Source: Brachypodius melanocephalos (taxonomy: Eukaryota > Chordata > Aves > Passeriformes > Pycnonotidae). Taken from it: a stretch of 64,000 nucleotides of DNA. Under the pieces are notes generated by a model. The model saw nothing but the letters and a program-made list of their open reading frames with translations. It did not search any database and was not told where the DNA came from. Made by a program: the position numbers and the translations under genes. The stretch is from contig VZSR01003807.1 in NCBI GenBank assembly GCA_013398615.1, positions 34,421,181 to 34,485,180 on the forward strand, given 5' to 3'. This document shows positions 12,101 through 24,581 of the stretch, in pieces; within the stretch, counting starts at the first letter, position 1; each line of letters opens with the position of its first letter.

Positions 12101-15100
12101 TGTTACTGCAAATGAGGAGGAATTTAATTTCAGCAGAAACTCTGGAATAAGATCAATTTAATAACAAAAAAGAAGAACCAGGTATTCTTTGTTCTTCAAA
12201 TAGCATCTTAAAAATAAAACTGTTTATTTTAAGAGTGAATGAACGAAAGTGTATGTATATGTGAATGTTAGGGAGGGTAAACAGGACAACATTTTATTAC
12301 ATAATTTTTAAGCATTGGTAAATATCTGAAAAATTTAAAATATTCTGAAATTACATAATGTCAATTATCCTTAGAAATTCAAGTATGAAACAGATTTAAT
12401 CTTGTCTTAAGAATCCTTCTCACAGTACTCATAACAAGACACTCACAATTTTCTGGTTCTTCCTCAAGGAAATGCAACACTGGCAAACTCACGTCTACTG
12501 TCATTTTTCAATTTAAAATTAATCTTCACTGATTAGGTTTCAGGGAGAAACTCACAAAAAGACTCTCAGAAAGTCAGGTTCACATTAAACAGAAATCTTC
12601 CTATTGCCAAACTGTTGATATTTTCATTTATTTCCTGACATTTAAAATCCCATCATCCAAGAACTGGGCTTATGATGATAACTCATTGTATATATCAAAC
12701 AACAGAAAAACCATGTCTGTTTTCACAGCTGAGCAGACTGATTTTACAAAATTAAGCCAGTGGTGTAATGTCATTTCAAAGAAGGAGAAGTTGTCGAGCT
12801 TTTTGTTTGCCTGAGAAGCAGGCATACATTAACTCAAGGCTGCTAACAGAATAATGACAAAAGAGGCACAATGCACTTTCTGAATCCCCGCTTCCTCCTC
12901 CTGAGACTCAGGCTCATTTGGAGCGTTGATGCTTACCAGGCTACAAAAAACACAGCAGCTGTTTTTTGAGAGAGAAATCTCCATTTGCAACAACAACAAA
13001 AAATCAATTAAACAAGCACTTTAAAAGACAACTGAAAAGTGCTCCAAATCTTACAGTCTGTGGTTTTTTTTTCTAGTTTTAAACATACTTTAAAAACCTG
13101 AAAAACAACAATCCTTTCTAGAGCCACATCTCGAGGGAATTTAGCTCAAAACTTGAAAGCAGATTAGCTACTTTTTGTAGGCTTTGATAGAAATCTTTTG
13201 TGCGTCTGCACATCTATAGCTTTTACTAATAATGCAGGAATGGAAGTACTTTCTTGTGTGCTTAGCTCTTGAGTCCCAAATAAAACTTCTCATAAGACTA
13301 ATACCTTTGGGAAGGCAAAGGATAGTTCTTGCTGTCTGATTTACTTTCAGCCATTTCAAAACCTGTAGAAAGTATTAAGAGGAAAGAAATTCAACCTATA
13401 TAGCTGAGAGTTTAAAGGGGGAAAGCATAGGACTTATTCTCTATTTTGCTTCTATTGCTGTGTTACCATTAAAATAAATAAAAACAGTTCTCAAAATCAT
13501 TAAAATAATTTGAAGGGCTTTTAGTTAGTGTTTATTTTGTTGTTGAACATCTACTTTGAGATCCATAATTTTGTAGAGATAAGCCCCTTCTTTCTGACAT
13601 AACAGCTTTAACTATTCGCCAAATATATATTCAGCATTTCTATAGTAATTTTCACTCCAAAGAATACTATAGACCATTGAAAAAAATATAACCCAACCCC
13701 GTCAGACAAAATATGGAGGTTTTATTTACATTTACTTATACACTTTATACTGTACATTTACTTATACCCTTTCAAAAATGTTTAAAGTTCTTTTCTTAGC
13801 TAAATCATTGAGTTTTATTTATGTTGCTGTACTGTATAGAAAGCAGGGCATCATCCTACTATGAACATAAAGAAAATTTCTATATCCCAAGTAATAATCT
13901 CAGACAACTAAATTGTAGCATTGGATTTTTGTTTGAGTTTGGGTGGATTTTTGAGAAATGCAAAATTGTGGCCCCAGGAAGGCAAATATTTTAGGCTTTA
14001 AAGCTAGAATGCTGAAGTAATGGCCTCTACAGAATTAGAATGAAAGAAAAACAAACGCCACTGTACAAACTGAAGTCAAAATAATGTATGGAAGAAAAAT
14101 AATCTGTCCCAAGATTTTAAAAAATAAACCAAATAAGTCTTAAGAAATAGCTTCCCTTCAAATATTTACTCTCTCAACAAGCTTTCCTTGCATTTGTGAG
14201 AGTGTGTGTATATATGTATACATGCATGCACATATATATGTGTTTACTCACAATTTAACATGCACACTAATATTTAGTAAAAATTTCAATTCCACATTTC
14301 AGTGAAAAATGATTGCGTACTGATGGAAATCGTTTTCTTGTCATGTCAAGGAAATTTGAGAATAAATAAAGGATTGTTCTTTTTCTGCAGTCAATCCAAA
14401 TGGTATTTCTCTACCCATTTAATGGTATTAAATCCCCAGCCAAAGGAAGAGTTTGAGTTTTACAGAATCGTTTTACACAAGCAGAGTTAGTGGATGCCAG
14501 TCACTTATCAATGGTAACTTTTAATTTGACTTTCATTTTGTCTAGGGTGCATGCAGGAAGATTACATGAATTCATTGTATTTTACTCCTGAAGAAAGAAG
14601 CTGGTTGCTTTCTCAATGCACTTGTTCTGCTCTGAAACTGAAGTTCTGACACCCACTATGCTAGCCTGTCCAAATAGCAGTGTACAAAGCAGCTGATGGC
14701 ATTTGGCATTTCCATGTAAGACTCAGAAGAATGACCACATCTGTTTGCAGGTAGGCCTGAGTGAAGCTGTTTGGTTTTGGTTTGTCAAATTCCAGAAAAT
14801 ATCTTGAAGTCCGATTTTCATCTCACACTGATATAGATCAGCTGTGATCTCTTGATCTCAGTGAAGTCAATGGGACTTATGACTTCAGCAGAGACAGGAT
14901 TCTCAGCACACAAGTGACATTTTGAGACTAATGTTGTTACACTTCCAAAGAACTAGCATTAAAAAAGGAAAATCCTATTTATTTTCAATTTTTATATTAC
15001 CAAAATTCTATGAGAATTGGTTTTTTTTATATCCTGTTTTTTTCCCACTAAGACTAAAACTTCTCTCTGTACTCCAATCTAATAGCCAAAAGAAAAACTA

Positions 15101-15469
15101 CAGCTGAATGAGAGTAAAAAGGAAGTCTTTATTTGCTTAAGAAGAGATTACTTACCTACTCAGTTACATACAATTCCTGTTTCTCTAGAATTATATTTAC
15201 TTCTCATTACTTCATCAGTGACATATCAGTACAGTTTCTTTCCTTTCATTTGTTCAACCTGTATCCTTTGGCCATCATAATTAAAGCATTAATATGCCTC
15301 CAAGAAACAATACATGTTTGAAAATATTAATTTGGTCATGCAGGGAGAAAGCCACATCAAGGAAGAATACAAAACAATTCAAAACTAAACCAAGAACATC
15401 CTTAGAATTCCTGTTATGATATAAACATAAAGGGTAAGATTTATAATCATAGAAAAAATCCTCTTTTTA
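9176..15469. other. A+T-rich non-coding DNA
   Basis: No gene or complete mobile element is recognised. Poly-T runs lie at 10,402-10,413 and 10,441-10,458. The stretch 9,390-10,010 is less A+T-rich than its surroundings and has two frames of about 90 codons, but neither resembles a known protein. The rest holds only short chance frames. Confidence 0.65.
14202..14242. repeat. Alternating purine-pyrimidine GT/AT/GCAT run
   Basis: About 41 bases alternate purine and pyrimidine almost without exception: GTGTGTGTATATATG, then TACATGCATGCACATATATATGTG. Such alternation is the known sequence preference of Z-form DNA. It also contains nested short palindromes such as ATGCAT. Confidence 0.85.
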
Positions 15470-16345
15470 AATATAGATGATACCAAGCCGAGTTGTGTGG
15501 TTGGCTCACCTGAAGGGTGGGATGCAATCCAGAGAGAGTTGAACAAGGTCCAGAAACAGGGCCATGTGAACCTCATGAGGTTTAACAAGACCAAGCACAG
15601 GTTGCAGCACCTGGGTGAGGGCAGCCCTTGCCATTGAGACAGGCTGGGGGATGAACAGATCCAGAGCAGCCCTGCTGGGAAGGACTGGGAGGTGCTGGTG
15701 AGAGGCTGCATGAGACCTGGCAGTGTGCACTCACAGCCCAGAAAGCCAAAGGTGTCCTGGGCTGTATCCAGAGCACCGTGGGCAGCAGGGAGAGGGTTCT
15801 GCCCCTTTGTGCTCCTTCTGTGTGACCCCACCTGCAGTGCTGTGTCCAGCTCCGTGTCCCCAACACAAGGTAGAGTATCAACATGTTGGAGTCTAGAGGA
15901 GGGACACCAAGGTTATTAGAGAGATAGAGCACCTCTCCCATGAAGAAAGGCTGAGAGAAGTGAGATTGTTCAATCTGAAGAAGAGGAGGCTTCAAGGTGA
16001 CCAAACTGCAACTTTTCAGTATCCGAAGGGAGCCTTATGAGGAATAGGGAGAGAGGCTATTCACAAGGGTGTGCAGCGACAGGATGAGAGGGAATGGCTT
16101 CAAACTGAGAGTGAGCGGGTTTAGGTTAGATGTTGGGAAGAAATTCTTTACTGTGAGGGTGGTGAGGCATTGGAATAGGTTACTCAGGGAAGCTGTGTGT
16201 GCCCCATCCCTGGAGTAGTTCAAGGGCAGTCTGGATATGATTTTGAACAGTTTGGTCTAGTGGAAGGTGTCCCTGCCTATGGCAGGCCGGTTGGAGCTAG
16301 TTGATCTTAAATTTCCCTACCAATCCAAGCCATTCTGTGATTCTA
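15470..16345 (+). mobile_element. CR1 LINE, 5'-truncated, plus strand
   Basis: This is an approximately 0.88-kb CR1 copy in sense orientation. It begins in the RT region at ATGATACCAAGCCGAG (DTKPS-like) and runs through sequence coding for CR1-type motifs such as AQKAKGVLGCIQS. It then passes the 3' UTR words GTGGTGAGGCATTGGAATAG and GTGGAAGGTGTCCCTGCC and ends in CATTCTGTGATTCTA, the octamer-type CR1 terminus. Frameshifts and stops occur throughout, so no enzyme can be made. The antisense frames of 140-148 codons across it are shadows of this element. The 5' end is placed to within about 20 bases. Confidence 0.95.
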
Positions 16346-16994
16346 GAAATATAATATAGAATATTTTATTTATATAACATATAAGTATTTATTATTTATA
16401 TATTATAATATATAGTTATTATTCCTTTCTTCCTTAAGATGAAAACAGAATAATTCCTAATTAAGAAACATAAATATTTTGTTACAATATACCATAAAGA
16501 CTATGGAATGGAATAAAACCAGAACAAATGGCATAGATAACTAATTTAAGACTTAAATTTTTGACATCTTTCATAAACAGAAAATGTGCACGCATTTTTT
16601 AATCATTGTTTCTCCATAGGTTCTGGGCTTTTTTTTCTGGAAATTATTGAAAACATGGTTTTTTTCTGGATTCCACACGATTTTGCTTTTGTAAACATCC
16701 AAAAAGGCTGATGTTATCCATGACACAAATGGCACTGATTTAGCAAAATGGAAGTGATATATTTAATATTTTGAGTATCATACATAAAAATATTTATCTG
16801 TATATTTTCAGATTTGTTGGGTTTTGCCTAATGTTCTAATATGTCTAACATTCCTTATGAGAGTTAATTCACGAAAGCGTGAGTAGTAAAAAATCTAAAT
16901 GTTTTAATTAAATTGTGCAACATATTCTATCTGCAAATTTTGGAACATTAAAACAAAATAAAACCAATATATTTTAGAGAGGGTGGCTATAAAA

Positions 16995-17017
16995 AAATCA
17001 TAAATGATTTATGATTT
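16995..17017. repeat. Perfect short palindrome (11-base arms)
   Basis: The arm AAATCATAAAT at 16,995-17,005 and its exact reverse complement at 17,007-17,017 are separated by one G. The flanks are very A-rich. The palindrome can extrude as a small hairpin; no function is indicated. Confidence 0.85.
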
Positions 17018-19425
17018 ATTTATTATAAAAAAAATAAAAAAAAATCATATTTTTAAAAAATGTGACAACTATAATTTCAGGAGAATCTTATCATTCTCAG
17101 CATATTTTCTACCCATCACATCCTAAGATATAGTAACACAGCATTTCTGTCTTTGCTTCAGAAAATCAGAGTCAAATTTAGACAGTGGTTGTTATGGTTA
17201 TTTGGAAAGAACAGACTGCAACCTGGCTTTTGAGTATAGAGTGACTTTTTATTTATATGTCTAGTGTAATCCTCTTAAATTTCAATTTATGTTTTGGGTT
17301 TTGTGGGATGTTTTATGGCTAGAATATAGAATTCTATGTGATTAATGGCTTTTTACAAAATTTGTCTATTGCACATAACATATTTTCCAGTCTTCATACA
17401 AGCAGTAGTAAATTCACAATGTATAAATCAGTGGTAAATAAAGTTGAATAAATAATTTTCATAGTAATGCAAAAATTTAGAAAAACGTAATGGCCAAAGT
17501 TTTTTGAAAAACGAGTTTTGGTGACAGATTTCAACATTTAAATTGTGGATTTTTCCCTCTCTATACTTTCTAAATGTAAGGCTGGAATATCATTTGAGAT
17601 GCAGAAAAATTCACATGTAGGGTTCAAAATGCCTAGAATACATATACCATTTTTTGATATTTGTCTTCTTTGTGTAATTTACGCCCACATTCAAGACAGA
17701 ATGTGCTTTGAAACCATTGCTAACATCTCTATCTGCAGGGCAACTCTTATCTAAAATGCCTGATGTGCTGAGTTACATTGTGCTGCATCACGATAGGATG
17801 ACTAATCATGTCATAAAAGTTAAATGAAATCATCTAGCCAGGATGAAGAATGCATTTTAAGAGTTCCATATTTCAAGTAAATTATCTGCTCTTTCATAGT
17901 GACTAATGTTTGAGTGAAAGAAGTATTTTTTTTCCTGGGGAACAAGAACAGCTTGATTCTGCTCCATTAAATCCAATGGAAATGCTGTTGTTTACCTTTC
18001 TGAGTTCAGGATAGGATGCTTCCATTAGAAAGACAGTGACACATGTGAACGTATTTCAAAAAAAAAAAGCTCAATCTACTTGTGTATGGTTTTATTTTTA
18101 CTGACATACTACGTTACTCCCAAAGCTTTCAGTAGCAGAAGCACATGCTCTTCACTGCAGCAAAGAAAACAAAAAATATTATGGCATGTTAACTGTGTGC
18201 TTCTACACAGATGAAGTTGCATGATAGTTTATTTCTTTTATGAATTGAACAGTTTTTGTTGATATAAATATTAAGCTTTTATATAAATAAAACACTGAAG
18301 CTCTAATATATTTAGAAATGGAACAATTTTGAGAATCTGATTAATTGTGGTTATAACATATATGTGAGGCATTTTCACTTTTAATTTTTTTCTTATGCTC
18401 CCACAATAAATTTTCAACAGGAATTAACTAAAGGATTGTTCAAGAAATCTTCCTGTCCTATGGAAAAATATCATGTGAATAGGCAAGCTGGCTTTGCAGA
18501 GTGGACAGTGTCCAAACACCAATCTGTAAAAACTAAAAAAGTTCCAAATCTTATCTTAGGAGAATTATTGACTCAGAGGCACCATGTGCAGTGGCTGTCT
18601 ACAGCAAATGTGGTCAAGATTATCATTAGGCATGCCACACACCCAACACTAATTCCAGTGTCAGGAATTCAATTCTAAAGCAGCTCTGCTGCAGCTGGTT
18701 TTTGGCATGACTTCAAAGCTCATATTCAAAGACAGAGAGCTTAAAACCGTGCAAGCTTATTTAGATTCTTTAAATGGTCTGGCTTAGTAGATGTGTGGGC
18801 ATTTGAAGCTTTGTAAATCATTGCAGTCTAAAAAAAATGAAAAATAAAATGTGAATCTTTTTTCAGTCAGAGTTTCCAATGTCATGACATTAGATTAATT
18901 TCAAAGCATTTTCTCCCCACCTATCCCTCCACTGTCCCTCAATCTCAGGAGTACTGGAGCTGTGTGTTCCGTAACTTTTTTGATTGTAGAATTGTTTTCT
19001 GTGTTTGGTGCACTAATAAATCTCACAAAAGCTTTGCAAAGCATAAAAGGTAAGAGAAACCCTAACCTCTTCACTGAAATCCCTCCTGCACTAAGAAGTG
19101 ACCGCTTTCTTATCTGTTATTGAAGTTGTTGGATTTGAGTCACCACTTTTTAGAGACTATCTTGTGACTTGATGGCCGTCATGGAAGAATGTGTTGGTAC
19201 ATCCGTCAGTTAGATCCAAAGCACCTTTTGCAATGAGAACAGCTGAAAACTCTACTTACACAAATATCAGTTCTGCACCTACTACGTGCATAACTTTATG
19301 TACTTATGTGCACTCTCCAGAACATAAGAGCAGCATTACAGCACAAACAGAATACTGTCACCTGTCATCACATCCTGATGTAATGTTACTACTTCCTCAG
19401 TACTTTAAAAATAGCTGGTGAGGAC

Positions 19426-19457
19426 TCTCACCTCGCAAGGAAATTCTCACCTCGCAA
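19426..19457. repeat. 19-base-period repeat with CpG
   Basis: The 13-base word TCTCACCTCGCAA occurs exactly at 19,426-19,438 and again at 19,445-19,457. Each copy carries a CpG, which is scarce locally. This is either a tandem duplication or a paired binding site. Confidence 0.85.
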
Positions 19458-21704
19458 TAGAGAAATTTTCCTTTCTTTTACCTCAGTCCAAGAATATAAG
19501 GGTATTATTGTGTGGTCTGTGGGCATTCAGAGATTTTCTATACTAAAACAAATGTTGGGTTGAAAACCCATTAGTACATTTATGTGAGTTAGCACTGAGA
19601 CATATATTAGAAGACACCAGAAATTAAATCTGGGGGGCTGGACATCTACTATGATCTCAGAAATCACTCTGATATCATATTTGTGAAATGATGCATAAAA
19701 ATGTTCTTACCCATGTTTTATATCTACTAGTTTCAAATATTTTCTTCTGTGTCCTACTATCATTTTTATGTTTAGTGTTTATGGTGAATCCTGAGCTGGC
19801 TGAACACTTAAATTGAAACTGCTCATCTTTTCTTTAAAGTCAATCAAAGTACATTGAAATTCTTCATTCTCAAAAAAAACCCCCAAAAACAAACAACAAA
19901 AAACCAAACCAAAAAACCAGCAGCTTCCAGAATTTAAAGAGTGAAAGTGAAGATTTTTTGGCTGTGACTCTTTACAAAAGAAAATTACAGCTCCAAGTAA
20001 GCCCATGGAGAGAGACAGAAGTGTCAAGTGTTAATGGCTCAAACAGTTGGCCATTTGCAAAAGAAGCAGGGTGTTTTGCTAAGCCAGGTTTGTACCCCCC
20101 AACAGAAGAGATGGAGGAGAGTTTTTGGTGTGTGGTGGCAAAACATCTGCTCTGCATAAGAACAGCTCAGGTGCAGAGGGAGTGCAAATCTACCATGGGA
20201 GGATGACCACAGGCAAACTGACTTGTTTATCAGCAAGCTCTGTTTTGAGCCAGATGGAGAAGAAGGCTGATAAGAAACAGGTCCTGAAGAGGTGGATTAA
20301 TGTTTTTCTTCATGACAATGTCCTCCCTTACACAACTGGGTTAAGTGTAAAACTCCCCTCCAGGGAAGGTATCAGGACATTCATTCACACATAGGCCTGA
20401 AGGTATTCATCCCTTCTGATGGGGCATAACTGGCTTAGCCACATGAGAAGCCACTCTCTTGCCTCAGAAGATGTCATAAACTGTCAAGGACACCTGAAGT
20501 GCCCTCAGATGCATTTCTGGGGCTTTCCATCAGGTGACAGAACATGACCCACAGGGTTGCAACAGAGGATGTAGAACTTCCTCCCAAGGGGAGGCACCTG
20601 GAGGTTCCCACCTGAACCTGAATGTTCATTAACCCATTCCCAACCCCCAACAGATCAGGTCTTCAATGACCAATGGACATGTAAATTGCAGATTTACTAT
20701 TTCCAAATCTACCCACTGGCATAAGACTGCATTCAGTGCTCCACTGCTGAAGGCTGATAGGAGTAAGCAAGATTTATTTTGTTATTTCTGATATCAGTCT
20801 CAAGGACTCTTCAAGACAATATGTCTGTATTTACTGAAAGATCTTTGTTTATTCCTGAACCATAAGGTTTCAGCTGTTGATTAAGATTTCAAAGTAATTC
20901 CTTGGCTTTTGGGAGGAGGAGGAACATAGAACCTGCTTTCTCAGCTGTCTGGCCAGAGGGATTAGAGAAGCTAAAATAAACAAATGATTATATCAGACAC
21001 TGTAAATGAATAGAAATGCATAATTGACACATCTTCCTAGATCTAAAAAGGAGGATTGAAGAAGGGCAGACCTGCTCTCAGGATACATCCAGACATATTT
21101 AAGCTGTATGCCCTTCATGATTGAGCTTAATTTTAAATCTAGAGCCTCTAAAACTCTTTAGGATATCTCCGTGTCTTTTACCCAGTTATTTACAAAGCGG
21201 ATCTCCTCCCCAGACAGACTTCATCAAAGCCTTTCTCATAGGGCTCAAAGCACGGGACTCCGTGCAGTGAAATTACAGAAATTCCTGAAGTTCTCCTTTA
21301 GATGAGGAGTTTGTTAGTGGAGTGTTGCTGTGCAGACTCTCTGAATTGCACCCGTGGGTCTAACTGCAGTTATGTGACTAATTGTTCATCTCCTAACATT
21401 CCTGGGAGGTAAATGTTTATTTACTTGGATTATATTTCAGTTGTGGTACAAATGCTTGCAAAATGCCATACCTTGGCAACATTCCAGCTATACTGCTGGA
21501 CTGATGAAATGTATAAGAATATCTCTATTGACTCTTTTTTTCCTTCTCTCTTTCTTATATTAATGTTACAATGTCCTTCAAATGAACCTTCATTGGTCCA
21601 AAATTGGATCCACACAAAATATTTTTAAATAAGAGAATATTTTTTGTTGCAGAATTGCTTAGCATAATGATTCTAGGGAGAAAATTCATACATCCAAAGA
21701 TGTG

Positions 21705-22631
21705 GGGGACAATAAAAAGTTTTTCAAATATTTTAATGGGAAAAGAGAGTGTAAAAATGGCATCCACATACTACAGGATGGTCACCTGACATAGTGACAT
21801 GAATAAGGCATTCTTTGCCTCTTTCTTCAACACAGATGACAAACCAAGGGGGTCTCAGTGTCCTGAGATGGAGAATCATGACTGTGAGAATGATCAACTT
21901 CCAATCAACCCTGAACTTCTATGGGACCTGTGTTTCCAGCTGGATACTTATAAGTCTATGGGGCCTGGTGAGAATCATCCAAAAATCCTCAAAGATCTTG
22001 TTGGTGTCATCACAAAGCAGCCAGGAAGCCCAGCTGTGTCCTGGGGTGCATCAGACACAGCATCACCAGCCAGGCAAGGGAGGGGATTGTCTCACTCTGC
22101 TCTGAGCTGGGGCAGCCTCACCTCCAGTGCTGGGGACAGGTTTGGACACCACAACGTAAAAAAGACATCAAGCTGTTGGAGAGCATCCAAAGGAGGGCAA
22201 CAAAATGATGGACTTGAGGGGAAGCTTTCTGAGGAGTGGCTGAGGTCACTTGGTCTGTTCAGTCTGGAGAAGGGGAGCAAGAGGGGAGAATTCATTGTGG
22301 TTTTCAAGATCCTCAAAAGGGGAAGAGGAGGAGCAGGCATTGACATCTTCACTCTCAATATCAATGACAGGGCCTGAGGAAACAGCATGAATCTGACTTG
22401 GAGGAGGTTTAGGTTGGATATCAGGAAAAGACTTTTTACCTAGAGGGTGGCTGAGCAGGGGAACAGCCTCCCAAGGAAAATGGTCACAGCACTGAGCCTG
22501 TCCAAGTTCAGGAAGTGTGTAAACAGTCACAGGTATCTGGTATGACTCTTGGGGACGGTGTTCTGCAGGGTCAGGAGTTGGACTCAATGATATGGATGAT
22601 CCCTCCCAACTCAGCACATTTTATGATTTTT
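21705..22631 (+). mobile_element. CR1 LINE with internal deletion, plus strand
   Basis: A sense-strand CR1 copy starts near the endonuclease-RT linker, where the sequence reads NKKFFKYFNGK-like, and continues through the motif CENDQLPINPELLWDL and DTYKSMGPGENHPKILKDL. At about 22,012-22,022 it jumps directly to the RT C-terminal/3' region (GGQQNDGLEGKLSEEWLRSL, then FSLEKGSKRGEF). The region between, which in complete CR1 carries the catalytic YxDD core, is missing. It ends with CTCAGCACATTTTATGATT, a worn CR1 terminus. The element is dead, but an open frame crosses the deletion join. Confidence 0.93.
21799..22377 (+). pseudogene. Internally deleted CR1 ORF2 remnant, 192 codons
   Basis: This is the longest open frame of the window. 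Residues 1-70 match the CR1 region before the RT core, including DCENDQLPINPELLWDLCFQ and YKSMGPGENHPKIL. From about residue 72 the frame moves into the C-terminal part, ending near KILKRGRGGAGID. The RT catalytic segment between them is lost, so the product could not polymerise DNA. The frame stays open across the join, most simply because the deletion was a multiple of three or by chance. There is no promoter or sign of use as a host gene. Confidence 0.85.
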
Positions 22632-23561
22632 TTCTGTTCATTTTTCTGACTGCTATATCTATTACAGAGATAACCAAACTGCATTTATGTTATAAAACAT
22701 AATCAGAATTTGAATCTTGAAATTCATAATATTCATTGAAAATTATATTAAGAGCTCATCATTGCTTTATTTCTGCTCCCAACATCAGTATCTGGTTATA
22801 CTTGATTAAGGCAAGACATCTTACAAAGTCTTACAACAGAAGTCCTGCCCTCGTGTGTTTCTATCAAGTCAACCCACACAGAATTAAAATGTCACTAGTT
22901 TATCTGTAAATATAATCTGACCAGAATAGCCAAAATAAATGTATAATTTGAATGATCTATGTCCTACCATTGCTATAAGGAAGTGTGTGCTTTTCTAATC
23001 TAAAATTAGAATTTTCAAAAGCTTGTATGTGAATCCCAAAAATAGTACTATAGTCACTGCTGGATTCAAAGTTGAAACTATCAAAAATGGAAAAAGAGAT
23101 CTTATAAACTGTTCCTTGTGAAGGATGATTACTCAATACTTATAAGAGGAGAAGGTTTCTTCTTTTAACATTTTATCCTCTCAGCAAGTAATCACTTTTT
23201 TTTTTTTTTTCATTTGTAAGTACTTCTATAAGAAGTGTGGTGGATTTTTTGTGCAGGATGGAGAAAGGAGGAACTTTGACAGGAAAATTCAAGTTAATTG
23301 TTTGAACTATATGTAATAAAAGTAAGCACTTAAATTCCTTTCCTTTTAGTCATTATATGTCATGTTTTCCATATGAATAATTTTCAGCATAGTCAGAGGA
23401 TAGAGAGAAAAAAGGGATTTTTAAAATTTTTAACAACACAAAATGACCATACTCTGTTAGAAATTAAACCAAATGAAAAGTTATATTTTGTCCACAAAGA
23501 GTCTTAAGAAAAAGGATTAATGAAAATATATATTAACTTTTAAAAATCAGATTAAAACCCT

Positions 23562-23610
23562 TAAAAAAAAAAAAAAACACAAAAACCAAAAAACAAACAA
23601 CATAAACAAC
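23562..23610. repeat. A-rich A/C-only tract
   Basis: A run of 15 adenines is followed by ACACAAAAACCAAAAAACAA-type text with no G. It belongs to the same class of low-complexity tract seen near 6.1, 19.9, 29.0 and 44.3 kb. There is no retroposon body upstream to make it a tail. Confidence 0.8.
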
Positions 23611-24522
23611 AGTTGGCTGTCTTTAGACCTGCAGAGGAAGTAGGTGGGAAGCGTGGGATTGAATCTTTCTGCTAGAAATGGGGAGGTACAAGTTACCCAC
23701 CCTGATCTGGAGGAGATGAAGGGAAGGGGAAGGAAGAGCAGCGATGCTCCAGAGCAAGCTGTGCTTCTGTCAGCAGCAGCCTCTCAACACCCATCTCCTC
23801 TTGCCCATCCACCACCACCTTCCTCGCTGCTGCTGAGTGAAGGCTTGGCAGGAGACAGAGGATGTGCAGCAATGATTTTGCACCTCCAAAACCTTCAGGC
23901 CCTTTGGAGGATGTGGAAAAGAGTGGCAGTCACAGGCACCGTGAACTCACACAGAGTTCCAGTGAATTTGCAGAGCACAGTGAGGGCCCAGTATATTTGA
24001 TAAGAGGAGCAGTGTCGGAGCAATGGAGACGCCAGTGAAATGGTGATAGGAATTGTGCTGACACTTAGGTAAAGAAGGGATCATGGAATGGATGTAAACA
24101 GCTAGTTTCTCTTCACCCTCATGTTTGACTAAAGCCCAGGTTCCGTGTATGTAGCCTGGATTCATTTCCCTCAACTTCAGCATGCATTGTGAACTGAATT
24201 GAGTTTAATTCTTCTAGCTCTCTCTTCCATGGCTGCTAATGAGAAAGATGTCTCTAAAGAAAGGGTTGGTCCACACAAAAAATATAGTTTTTACTCCTTT
24301 GGGGAGGTATGTATTTCTCTGGGTTATTAAAGCAATGTAGGATGAAGGCAGGCGTCTTTAATAAAATTGCAATGTCAGCTCAGTTGCATATACACATTGA
24401 ATGGACATTTAAAGTCACTCAGACCTTTAAAGTTTTGATAGAATTCATCTCAGACAATCTATATATCGAAAATTAACCATCTGAGCCTACAGCAGTCAAC
24501 TTTCCAATCTACAGAAATGGCA

Positions 24523-24581
24523 CATTTAGCAATTTTAGCATTTTTAGCATTTAGCAATTTTAGCATCATCCATGCTAAAAT
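24523..24581. repeat. Tandem duplication abutting a 10-base-stem hairpin
   Basis: The 19-base word CATTTAGCAATTTTAGCAT occurs at 24,523-24,541 and again at 24,548-24,566, a period of 25. The end of the second copy, ATTTTAGCAT at 24,557-24,566, pairs perfectly with ATGCTAAAAT at 24,572-24,581 across the loop CATCC. This gives a compact repeat plus hairpin; no product is implied. Confidence 0.87.

Larger units (their letters stand above)
16346..21704. other. A+T-rich non-coding DNA
   Basis: No gene is recognised. The interval has a hairpin palindrome at 16,995-17,017, a repeat pair at 19,426-19,457 and an A/C-only tract at about 19,871-19,918. The segment 20,000-20,650 has more G+C than its surroundings and several frames of 60-90 codons without family resemblance. 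It may be an old unclassified repeat. Below it the sequence returns to A+T-rich DNA. Confidence 0.65.

Noticed and set aside
15385..16004. Minus-strand frames of 140-148 codons over 15.4-16.0 kb
   Set aside because: They are antisense shadows of the plus-strand CR1 copy.
22092..22617. Minus-strand frames of 98 and 123 codons
   Set aside because: Antisense shadows of the plus-strand CR1 at 21,705-22,631.
23644..24000. 118-codon frame in a G+C-richer patch as a gene
   Set aside because: Low-complexity Ser/Pro/Ala content, no recognised domain and no splice signals; noted only in the interval description.
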